DNA of 64,000 nt from Allobosea lathyri (GTDB taxonomy: Bacteria > Pseudomonadota > Alphaproteobacteria > Rhizobiales > Beijerinckiaceae). Position 1 is the stretch's first letter. The number at the start of each line of letters is the position of its first letter. The DNA lies in assembly GCF_900108245.1 (NCBI RefSeq), contig NZ_FNUY01000012.1:1-64000 (forward strand). The letters run 5' to 3'. Below, in pieces: positions 8,682-16,133 of this stretch. The position numbers were made by a program, and so were the translations under genes. The notes beneath the pieces were generated by a model that made no database searches, was not told the DNA's origin, and was given only the letters and a program-made list of their open reading frames with translations.

Positions 8682-9569
8682 TTAGCTGGGCTTCCGATCT
8701 CCTACGAGGATCTCGACGAAGCGCGCCGCCAGTCGGGTCAAAGGCCGGCTCCGCACCGTCATCAGGCATATCGTGATCGGCAGTTCCGGCGTCACATCCA
8801 GCCTGACCAACCCCTCGAAGCGCTGGGCCTGGGTCAGCAGGCTGTCGATCAAGATGACATCGCCCTGGCGCGCCAGCAGATGGGCGGCGGAAATGCTATA
8901 AGGCACGGTCATGAAAGGCGCATAGGCGATACCGGCCTGCTCATGGGCGCGGGCGATCAGCCATCCCAGCGGCGATTTCTCGCGATCGAAGCAAATCAGC
9001 CGCCGGTCGCTGAGCTCGGGCAGGCTAACCCGGCCGCGATGGGCCAGCGGGTCGTCCTCGCGCACAACGGCGATGATCGAGGCCTGCGCGAAGGGTGTCA
9101 GGGCGATGTCGTCGGTGACGCGGGGCGAGAACATCACACCGAGATCGGCAGCGCCCTTCGACAGCTCCGTCGGCGCATCACCCATGATCAGCTCGATGCG
9201 AGCCTGGGGATAGTCCGTCACCAGCCGCCGGATCGCCTGCGCGATGAGCCCCTGGCCGATACTGGGCGTCGATGCGATCCGCAGCGGCAGGGCGCGCCCG
9301 GATCGCACGTCGCCGACGGCTCCACGCAAGGCGCGCCACTCCTGCTCGACATGGCCCAGCGCCGACATCAGGCTCTGGGCCTCGGGACGCAGGACGAGGC
9401 GGCCATCGCTGCGATCGAAGACCGGAACGCCGAGGGCCACTTCGCTGCGGGCGATAATCTTGCTGACGGCCGACTGCGTCAGGTGAAGCTGCCGCGCAGC
9501 CTCGACGGTGGTGCCGCAACGGTCGACGGCGCGCAGCACGGTCGCGTGAGATGGCGTCAATGCCTTCAT
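8682..9569 (-). CDS. LysR-family transcriptional regulator (second of a tandem pair)
   Basis: 295 residues. N-terminal winged HTH (TVEAARQLHLTQSAVSKIIARSEVALGVPVFDR) and a LysR substrate-binding domain (LRIASTPSIGQGLIAQAIRRL...DLGVMFSP...). Its start overlaps the stop of the preceding LysR gene by 4 nt, so both are made from one transcript. It likely controls the divergent peptide-type importer and hydrolase at 10559-14856, possibly with its neighbour. The recognition helix SAVSKIIARSE is typical of regulators of catabolic or transport genes, but no ligand can be deduced. Confidence 0.82.
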   Translation of the reverse strand: MKALTPSHATVLRAVDRCGTTVEAARQLHLTQSAVSKIIARSEVALGVPVFDRSDGRLVLRPEAQSLMSALGHVEQEWRALRGAVGDVRSGRALPLRIASTPSIGQGLIAQAIRRLVTDYPQARIELIMGDAPTELSKGAADLGVMFSPRVTDDIALTPFAQASIIAVVREDDPLAHRGRVSLPELSDRRLICFDREKSPLGWLIARAHEQAGIAYAPFMTVPYSISAAHLLARQGDVILIDSLLTQAQRFEGLVRLDVTPELPITICLMTVRSRPLTRLAARFVEILVGDRKPS

Positions 9570-10441
9570 GCGCCCGCTCCCACGAGATGCTCTAGCAGGA
9601 CGCGCGCAGCATAGTCGAGCGGCGCGCTGTCACGGTGATGCGCGAAGGCCGTGACGAGGGGGCTCTCGTCGAGCGGCCGCACCGCCAGCCCTTGCGTCAG
9701 ACCGCTGCTGATGACGAAGCCGTCGACGAGGGCGATGCCGACGCCCTCGCGCGCCAAGTGGCAGGCGGTGTCGGTGTGACGGACGGTGATCGCGATCCAG
9801 TCCGACAGGCCGATCCGGCCCAGTGCGTCCTGAAAGCTGTCGGCCAGGCTGATGCCATCGGGCCCATAACTGATCAGACGCTGGCCTTCGAGCGCCTCGC
9901 GCGACAGCTTGTCATAGGCAGCGAGCGGATGCGTCTCGTCGAGCACGCAGACGAGCGGACTGCTGCGCAGCACAATATCCCGCAATCCTTCCGTCGCCAT
10001 CGGGCCGTAGGAAATCGCGAGATCGACTTCATTGGCGCTGAGGTGATCGCGGACGTGGTCGAACATCACTTCGACGGCGGCCCGGTCGGCCAGGTCGCGG
10101 CGCGCACCGGCGATGGCCGGTGGCAGGATGCTGTGCGCCAGTCCAGGCACGGTCGCGATCCGCAGGCGATCGGCCATGCCGACGCGGATCATATCAGCTT
10201 CATGATGGGCCCGGCGCAAGGCGCCGAAGGCCGGCCGGGCGAGCCGGTTCAATTCCAGCGCCTCGGGCGTCGGGGTCAGCCGCCCCTGGACGATCGCGAC
10301 GAGGCTGAGATCGAGCTCCCTTTCGGCCAGGTGCAACGCCTTGATCACAGCGGACTGGCTGACGCCGAGCCCTTGCGCAGCTTCGCCGGTGCCGCCAAGC
10401 CGGACGAAGGCGTCGATCACCTGCAGCGCACCCAGCTTCAT
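9566..10441 (-). CDS. LysR-family transcriptional regulator (first of a tandem pair)
   Basis: 291 residues. The HTH is MKLGALQVIDAFVRLGGTGEAAQGLGVSQSAVIKALHLAE; the effector domain begins near LRIATVPGLAHSILPPAI. It is divergently oriented from the importer operon with a 117-nt gap to the binding-protein start, the normal LysR layout. The HTH is clearly different in sequence from the following LysR gene, so the pair is not a recent duplication. The ligand is unknown; peptide or beta-lactam-like compounds are possible given the neighbouring serine hydrolase. Confidence 0.82.
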   Translation of the reverse strand: MKLGALQVIDAFVRLGGTGEAAQGLGVSQSAVIKALHLAERELDLSLVAIVQGRLTPTPEALELNRLARPAFGALRRAHHEADMIRVGMADRLRIATVPGLAHSILPPAIAGARRDLADRAAVEVMFDHVRDHLSANEVDLAISYGPMATEGLRDIVLRSSPLVCVLDETHPLAAYDKLSREALEGQRLISYGPDGISLADSFQDALGRIGLSDWIAITVRHTDTACHLAREGVGIALVDGFVISSGLTQGLAVRPLDESPLVTAFAHHRDSAPLDYAARVLLEHLVGAGA

Positions 10442-10558
10442 CTAGGCTATTCCATTTAGTTGATAATCTCGCCCAATGTTTCATTTGCGAGACTAGGTGC
10501 GCCTGTGGAAGGTTGCAAGCTGCCGCCGAGGCAGAGCGGCCAAGATCAGGGGATCTCG
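10442..10558. promoter_or_regulatory. Divergent promoter region between LysR pair and importer operon
   Basis: 117 nt between the first LysR start and the binding-protein start. The AT-rich part (10447-10475, containing CCATTTAGTTGATAATC) is the only low-GC stretch and fits a LysR binding site with T-N11-A spacing, but I could not single out one palindrome with confidence. Confidence 0.4.
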
Positions 10559-12085
10559 ATGACCACATTCCGTTCCATGGTGTCGGCTGCCGCGCTTGCG
10601 CTCTCGATTTTCGGTCCGGCTCTCACCGCCGCGCCCTCCAGCGCCTTGGCTCAGGGCGTCCTCAAGTTGGCGCAGACGCAGGACCTTGTTTCGCTCGATC
10701 CGATCGCCACCAGCGACAACCCGTCGATCCACGCCCAACTCCTGATCTACGACACCTTGCTGCGCCCAAGCACGGACGCCACCAAGCTGGAGCCCGGCCT
10801 CGCTGAGAGCTGGACCGTGAGCGAGGACGGCCTGACCTATACCTTCAAGCTCAGGGCGGCGAAGTTCTCGGACGGCACGCCTGTCACCGCCGCCGATGTC
10901 GCGTTTTCGCTGAAGCGCGCCGGCAGCGACGCGTCGAGCTGGAAGCGATTCTTCGCCGGGATCGGTGCCATCGAGACGCCCGACGAGCGCACCGTCGTGC
11001 TCAAGCTCAAGACCGTGTTCACGCCGCTGCTCAACAACCTCGCCCTGTTCTCCTCGGCGATCCTGCCGCAGAAGGCGTTCGAGGCGGCTCCCGACAAGTT
11101 CTTCGAGAAGCCGATCGGCTCCGGCCCCTTCACCGTGGCGGCCTGGAACAAGGGGCAAGCGCTCTCGCTGAAGAAGAACGCGCATTACTGGCAGGCAGGC
11201 AAGCCGAGCCTCGACGGCGCCGAGATCCTCGTCCTGCCCGAGGGCAACAGCCGTGTGCTGAAGCTGCAGGCCGGCGAGATCGACGCCGCGCTCGAGATCC
11301 CGCTCAACCAGATGCAGAGCCTCGGCCGCGCTGGCACCATCAAGACCGCCGTCGCGAATGTACTGCGCACCGATTTCGTGCTGCTGAACACCAAGAAGAA
11401 GCCCTTCGACGATGCCCGCGTCCGGCAGGCGCTGAACTACGCCATCGACAAGGAAGGTCTGGTCAAGGCGCTGCTCTACGGCGCCGGCAAGGTGGCGAAC
11501 TCGCCGATGCCGCTGATGGCCTATGCCGATCCCGATCTGAAGCCCTATGCGCATGACATCGCCAAGGCCAAGGCCCTGCTCAAGGAAGCGGGCTATGGCG
11601 ACGGCTTCAAGACCTCGCTCCTGGTGCATTCGGGCCGGCCATTGCACCGCCAGGTCGGTCAGGCGCTGCAGAGCGCGCTCGCGCAGATCGGCGTCACCGC
11701 CGAAATCCGCCTCGTCGAGGGCGGCACGCATTGGTCGACCACCAAGGCCGGCGACTACGAGATGGCCGTCTCCTACGCCTCCAGCGACACGATCGACCCT
11801 GACCAGATGGCCGGCTTCCTGATCGTCAACCCGGAGCGCGCCAACGCCTACCACACCGAGTGGAAGAACGAGCGCGTCAACGAACTTTACGCGAAGGAGC
11901 GCGCCGCCAAGGACGGGCCCGAGCGCGGCGCGATGTTCAGGGAGATGGTCAAGCTCTCGCATGAGGGCGCCCCGTCGATCTTCCTGTTCTATCCCGGCAC
12001 GCCTTACGCGCATCGCAGCAATGTCAGCGGCTTCGAAGTGCTGCCGACCGGCAATTTCCGCCTCGAAGACGTCAAGTTGAAGTGA
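10559..12085 (+). CDS. Peptide/nickel-type ABC transporter substrate-binding protein (SBP family 5)
   Basis: 508 residues with a Sec signal peptide (SAAALALSIFGPALTAAPSSALAQ, cleavage about residue 35). The mature protein is a DppA/OppA-like periplasmic receptor: LAQTQDLVSLDPIATSDNPS at its start, FKLRAAKFSDGTPVTAADVAFSL, and DARVRQALNYAIDKEGLV. ATG at 10559 is chosen; a GGGGATC lies upstream and the frame before it has no signal features. It is the first gene of an operon with two permeases and a serine hydrolase. The ligand is probably a peptide or peptide-like compound. No ATPase gene follows. Confidence 0.88.
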   Translation: MTTFRSMVSAAALALSIFGPALTAAPSSALAQGVLKLAQTQDLVSLDPIATSDNPSIHAQLLIYDTLLRPSTDATKLEPGLAESWTVSEDGLTYTFKLRAAKFSDGTPVTAADVAFSLKRAGSDASSWKRFFAGIGAIETPDERTVVLKLKTVFTPLLNNLALFSSAILPQKAFEAAPDKFFEKPIGSGPFTVAAWNKGQALSLKKNAHYWQAGKPSLDGAEILVLPEGNSRVLKLQAGEIDAALEIPLNQMQSLGRAGTIKTAVANVLRTDFVLLNTKKKPFDDARVRQALNYAIDKEGLVKALLYGAGKVANSPMPLMAYADPDLKPYAHDIAKAKALLKEAGYGDGFKTSLLVHSGRPLHRQVGQALQSALAQIGVTAEIRLVEGGTHWSTTKAGDYEMAVSYASSDTIDPDQMAGFLIVNPERANAYHTEWKNERVNELYAKERAAKDGPERGAMFREMVKLSHEGAPSIFLFYPGTPYAHRSNVSGFEVLPTGNFRLEDVKLK

Positions 12086-12128
12086 GGAAGGGGCGTTCTC
12101 CGGCTGCCCTGCTCCCTGGCCTGCAGCC

Positions 12129-13064
12129 ATGCTGACCTACATCCTCAAGCGGTTCGTCCAGCTCGTCCCGGTGCTGCTCGGCATCACGCTGGCCTGCTTC
12201 TTCCTGCTGCGGGCGTTGCCGGGAGACCCGGCGACGCTGCTTCTGGGCGCGCGCGGCGGTCCCGAAGAGATCGCGCTGATGAAGCAGCGGCTCGGGTTCG
12301 ACCTGCCGTTGTGGCGGCAATACCTGCTCTTCCTCGGCGACATCCTGTCCGGCAGCCTCGGCCGTTCGGTCGTCTACGGCCAGCCGGTGATCTCGCTGGT
12401 ACTGGAGCGCCTGCCGGCGACGCTGTGGCTCGTGGCCTATTCGACCGTGATCGCGATCGTGCTAACGATCCCGCTGGCGCTGTGGTCGGCAGTCAAGCGC
12501 GACCGGGCGCCGGATATCCTGGTCAAGCTCGTCTTCACGGTCCTGCTCGCGATCCCCTCCTTCTGGCTCGGGCTCGTGCTGGTCATGATCCTTGCCATCT
12601 GGGTGCCGCTGTTTCCGACCTCCGGCTACGGCACCGGCCTCTTCTCGCGCCTGCATCACCTGACGCTGCCGGCCTTCGTGATCGCGTTGGCGACGGCCTC
12701 GCTGACGATCCGCAGCCTGCGCAGCGGCATCCTCAACGTGCTCGGCTCGGACTATGTCACCACCGCCCGCGCCAAGGGCAACACGACCGGGCGCACCATG
12801 CGTGTCCATGTGCTGCCGAACGCGCTGATCAGCTCGATCTCGGTGCTCGGCGCCCATACCAGCTGGGTGATCGGCGGGACGGTGGTGATCGAGACCGTCT
12901 TCGCGCTGCCCGGTCTCGGTTCGCTCTTCGTCGAGTCGATCTTCGCCCGCGACTACCCAATGATCCAGGGGCTGACAATCGTCTTCGCCGTGCTGGTCGT
13001 CCTGATCAATCTCGCGACGGACATCGCCTATGCGCTGGCCGATCCGCGCATCAGGCTGGATTGA
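12129..13064 (+). CDS. Peptide-type ABC transporter permease (DppB/OppB family)
   Basis: 311 residues, six predicted membrane helices. The N-terminus MLTYILKRFVQLVPVLLGI and LLRALPGDPA are DppB hallmarks, and the EAA loop is seen at VTTARAKGNTTGRTMRVHVLPNALI. It forms the inner-membrane channel with the next gene and receives substrate from the 10559 binding protein. It starts 43 nt after the binding-protein stop. Confidence 0.9.
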   Translation: MLTYILKRFVQLVPVLLGITLACFFLLRALPGDPATLLLGARGGPEEIALMKQRLGFDLPLWRQYLLFLGDILSGSLGRSVVYGQPVISLVLERLPATLWLVAYSTVIAIVLTIPLALWSAVKRDRAPDILVKLVFTVLLAIPSFWLGLVLVMILAIWVPLFPTSGYGTGLFSRLHHLTLPAFVIALATASLTIRSLRSGILNVLGSDYVTTARAKGNTTGRTMRVHVLPNALISSISVLGAHTSWVIGGTVVIETVFALPGLGSLFVESIFARDYPMIQGLTIVFAVLVVLINLATDIAYALADPRIRLD

Positions 13065-13068
13065 AGCG

Positions 13069-13881
13069 ATGAGCCAACGCCGCCTCGATCCGACGCTTCT
13101 CGTCGGCCTCGTCATGCTCCTGCTGCTCGCCCTGCTCATCGGACTCGGGCAGGTCTGGACCCCGCATGACCCGTTCCTGGTCGATTACGGCAACACGCTG
13201 CAACCGCCTTCCGCCAAGCATTGGTTCGGCACCGACGATCTCGGCCGCGACGTCGCATCGCGGGTGATGGCCGGCGGCCTGGTCGACCTGCGGGTCGCGC
13301 TCATCTGCGTCATCGCGCCGGCGCTTCTCGGTATCGCGATCGGCGCGCTTGCAGGCTTCGTCGGCGGGCGGGTCGACACCGTGATCATGCGGATCACCGA
13401 CGTCTTCTGGGCCTTTCCCTTCCATGTGCTGGTGATCGCCATCGTCGGCGTGCTCGGGCCGGGCGAGGCCAATCTCTATCTCGCCTTCCTGCTGGTGAAC
13501 TGGATCTCGTTCGCCCGCATCACCCGCGGCGAGGTGCTGGTGCTGCGCGAGCTCGAATATGTGCAGGCGGCGCGCAGCTTCGGCTCCACCGATAGCCGCA
13601 TCATCGCCGCGCATATCCTGCCCAATGCGGTGACGCCGGCGATCGTCTACGCCATGGCGGATGTCGTGCTGACGATCCTGGCCGTGACCTCGCTCTCCTT
13701 CCTCGGCCTCGGCATCCAGCCGCCAACGCCGGAATGGGGACTGATGATCGCCGACGGGCGCCAGTTCATGTTCGACGCCTGGTGGATCGCGACTGCTCCC
13801 GGCCTCGCCATCATCTACACCGGCGTAACCTTCGCCCTGATCGGCGAAGGCCTCGACACCGCGCTCCGTCCCAAGGGCTGA
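13069..13881 (+). CDS. Peptide-type ABC transporter permease (DppC/OppC family)
   Basis: 270 residues with five or six helices. HWFGTDDLGRDVASRVMAG is the conserved periplasmic motif of DppC permeases and EYVQAARSFGSTDSRIIAAHILPNA the cytoplasmic EAA loop. ATG at 13069 follows the DppB stop by 4 nt; the open frame extends back to 13030 but overlaps DppB. It pairs with DppB in the channel. The ATP-binding subunits DppD/DppF are absent from this operon, so they must be encoded elsewhere or shared with another importer. Confidence 0.9.
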   Translation: MSQRRLDPTLLVGLVMLLLLALLIGLGQVWTPHDPFLVDYGNTLQPPSAKHWFGTDDLGRDVASRVMAGGLVDLRVALICVIAPALLGIAIGALAGFVGGRVDTVIMRITDVFWAFPFHVLVIAIVGVLGPGEANLYLAFLLVNWISFARITRGEVLVLRELEYVQAARSFGSTDSRIIAAHILPNAVTPAIVYAMADVVLTILAVTSLSFLGLGIQPPTPEWGLMIADGRQFMFDAWWIATAPGLAIIYTGVTFALIGEGLDTALRPKG

Positions 13882-13917
13882 CCCATCTTCCAGACCGACC
13901 TACCTCGCGAGACGACC

Positions 13918-14856
13918 ATGAGCTTCTTCACCGACAGTTCCGACCTCCAGCGGATCGGCGCCCTGATCGAGGCCCATGCGGCCCCGATCTATGCGGCGCG
14001 CAACATCCCCTTCACGCAGTTCGCCTATGTACTGACCCAGCCCGGCCAGGAGGGCGCCGCCAAACCCAAGGGCGCCGCGCTCCGGCAGGATTGGCGTGCC
14101 TATCCCTGTTCGCTGGTAAAGGTGTTCCATCTCGTCGCCGCGCAATTGCGGCTGGAGGACGGGCGGCTCTCCGCCCATGGCGAGCTCGACCGAGCCATGC
14201 GCGACATGATCCTGTGGTCGTCCAATTCCGCGACGAACTACATCATCGACCTGCTCACCGGCACGACCGGCGATACGCTGCTGAGCGACGCGGAGATGAG
14301 CGCCTGGTGCGAGCGCCGCGAGGAGATCAACCGGATCTTCGCCGGGCTGGGCTGGCCGGAACTCGCCGGCATCAACCTCAACCAGAAACTGATGGACGAT
14401 CTACGCTACGGCCGGGAGAAGGTCGCGCTCGATCGTTCGGCAGCCGGGCATAACTGCCTGACGCCGATCGCCATGGCACGGTTGATGAACGAGATCTTCA
14501 GCGACTCCGCCCTGTTGCCGCCGGCGCGCCGCGCTGTCATCCGCGACTATCTCGCCCGCGACGCCAACGATCCCGACCGCGGCCGCGGCGCCTATCAATT
14601 GCTCGGCTATCTCGGCGACGCGCTGCCGGAGGGTACTCGAATCTGGTCCAAGGCGGGACGGACACGCTGGCTCGGCGACGACCGCGCCTCCTTCCGCCGG
14701 CACGACATGCTGCGTGCGATCCTGCCCAACGGGCAGGAATTCCAGCTCACGGTCTTCACCCAGGGCGAGGCCATCGCCGAGGACGACACCTTCCTGCCCG
14801 GAATCGGTGCGCTGGTCGCGACCGCGGTGTCGTCTCTCTCGCGGGAAGGGTCCTAA
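13918..14856 (+). CDS. Serine hydrolase of the class A beta-lactamase/DD-peptidase fold
   Basis: 312 residues without a signal peptide. SLVKVFHLVAAQL carries the SxxK nucleophile motif (Ser-Leu-Val-Lys), WSSNSATNYIID the second motif (SNS, SxN-like), and WSKAGRTRWLGDDRA a KTG-like third motif (KAG). This is the class A beta-lactamase/enhanced serine hydrolase fold, but the missing signal peptide argues for a cytosolic hydrolase acting on imported substrate rather than a resistance enzyme. It is the last gene of the importer operon, 36 nt after DppC. A peptide, lactam or ester substrate is inferred from this context only. Confidence 0.72.
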   Translation: MSFFTDSSDLQRIGALIEAHAAPIYAARNIPFTQFAYVLTQPGQEGAAKPKGAALRQDWRAYPCSLVKVFHLVAAQLRLEDGRLSAHGELDRAMRDMILWSSNSATNYIIDLLTGTTGDTLLSDAEMSAWCERREEINRIFAGLGWPELAGINLNQKLMDDLRYGREKVALDRSAAGHNCLTPIAMARLMNEIFSDSALLPPARRAVIRDYLARDANDPDRGRGAYQLLGYLGDALPEGTRIWSKAGRTRWLGDDRASFRRHDMLRAILPNGQEFQLTVFTQGEAIAEDDTFLPGIGALVATAVSSLSREGS

Positions 14857-15093
14857 TGCCGTCCGCAGCTCTGGAGTGACTGGTGCCTATTCAGCGCCGA
14901 CCTCCGGACGTAAAGTTCGCAATGTCCGGTTTCAGACCAATGCTCAATGTCCGAAAATGGCGGCCCTCAGCAGAAGTCGAGATGATGCGCTGCGCTACGA
15001 TTGGCGCTGTGGCGACGGTTCCCGCAGACGAATCTGCCGAAAGCATCATCTCAGGAGGTCATCGTTAGGAATCGATTGTCAGGCGCCCAAACA

Positions 15094-15471
15094 TTATTTT
15101 TCGCCGATCGCCAGATTGATCGCGCCAAATAGCTCCGTATTGAGCAGTGGTTTCGTAAGAACCGCAGTGATGGCTTTAGATTCAGGGCGTTCCAAAATCC
15201 TGCTGGTATTTGCCGTAATCACGATTGTTGGAATGTGGATTCCGGCGGTCATCAAATGCTGGATCAGCTCTATACCGGTCATACCGGGCATCTGCACGTC
15301 GACGATCAGGCATGCAGGTGTCTTACCGGTGAGCGATGCTAGGAAGTCGCTAGCGGATTCATAGGCGTAGGTTTGGTACCCGCGAACTCGCAACGTCCGG
15401 CTCAAGGATTTTAATACGGACGGATCATCGTCCACGATCGCAATGCAAGTCAGCTCTTGCGCCATGCGCAC
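15094..15471 (-). CDS. Single-domain response regulator (CheY/FixJ-N receiver)
   Basis: 125 residues, receiver domain only. Acidic pocket IVDDD at residues 12-16, phosphoacceptor Asp58 in LIVDVQMPGMTG, and lysine in AVLTKPLLN near residue 107. There is no output domain; the protein ends just after the last helix. It lies 55 nt downstream of the FixJ-like regulator on the same strand, so it probably belongs to the same three-gene signalling unit and may act as a phosphate sink or competitor. Start at 15471 or at the second Met (MAQELTC). Confidence 0.82.
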   Translation of the reverse strand: MRMAQELTCIAIVDDDPSVLKSLSRTLRVRGYQTYAYESASDFLASLTGKTPACLIVDVQMPGMTGIELIQHLMTAGIHIPTIVITANTSRILERPESKAITAVLTKPLLNTELFGAINLAIGEK

Positions 15472-15526
15472 AAAATGCAGCTATTACTGCCGGCTGTCGA
15501 CCTGACCGTTGGGCCAGTACCATCAC

Positions 15527-16132
15527 CTAAGTGGCAATGCCGGCCTTCTGCGCGATTCGCAGGAGATCGGTGACGGAGCGGACGCCAAGCTTTCTCGTAA
15601 TCGCGCTGCGGTGAAATTTTATAGTTTTTTCGACTGTCCCCAGATCGCTAGCGATCTGCTTGTTGAGCTTTCCGACCACGACGTGAGTTAGCACTTCGCG
15701 CTCGCGTGGGGTCAGAGTTGCTATTCTAGCTTCAATGGACGTCAACTCGGCTTGAGCCTGGCGCGCCCGGTCATCCAATTCCTCCGCGCGCTGTATCGCT
15801 CCAATCAGATTGCTGACGCTCACGGGCTTGGTGAGGAAATCCACGGCACCTGCCCTCATGGCACGAACGGTGGTCGGAATGTCGCCCTTGCCAGTCAGGA
15901 AAATGATAGGCCGATCTACTCCCGCAGCCGACAATGCGTGCTGCAGCTCGAGACCGTCTAGACCCGGCATGGAGACATCTAACACGGCGCAGCCGGGAAC
16001 CGACGCATCGTGATGGTTCAGGAAGTCCCGCGGCGATGTGTAGGCCTCGGCGTTGTAGCCTTTCACCCGCACGAGCCGCGACAACGCCTTGACCACCCTG
16101 GCATCGTCATCGACCAGAAAGACTGTGAACAT
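15527..16132 (-). CDS. FixJ/NarL-type response regulator with LuxR HTH
   Basis: 201 residues. Receiver domain (VDDD at 7-10, Asp52 in AVLDVSMPGLDG, FLTKPVS lysine near 102) joined by a helical linker to a LuxR-type HTH (LTPREREVLTHVVVGKLNKQIASDLGTVEKTIKFHRSAI). FixJ/TodT/StyR-like architecture. The start codon follows the kinase stop by one base, so it is translationally coupled to its cognate sensor. Predicted to activate transcription when phosphorylated; the divergent sulfatase operon is the obvious local target. Confidence 0.88.
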   Translation of the reverse strand: MFTVFLVDDDARVVKALSRLVRVKGYNAEAYTSPRDFLNHHDASVPGCAVLDVSMPGLDGLELQHALSAAGVDRPIIFLTGKGDIPTTVRAMRAGAVDFLTKPVSVSNLIGAIQRAEELDDRARQAQAELTSIEARIATLTPREREVLTHVVVGKLNKQIASDLGTVEKTIKFHRSAITRKLGVRSVTDLLRIAQKAGIAT

Positions 16133-16133
16133 G

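Noticed and set aside
10493..12130. 545-codon minus-strand frame opposite the binding protein
   Set aside because: Shadow of a high-GC coding sequence; the plus frame has a signal peptide and family motifs.
13918..14856. Antibiotic-resistance beta-lactamase
   Set aside because: Lacks a signal peptide, has KAG instead of KTG, and belongs to an uptake operon; a resistance role is not supported.
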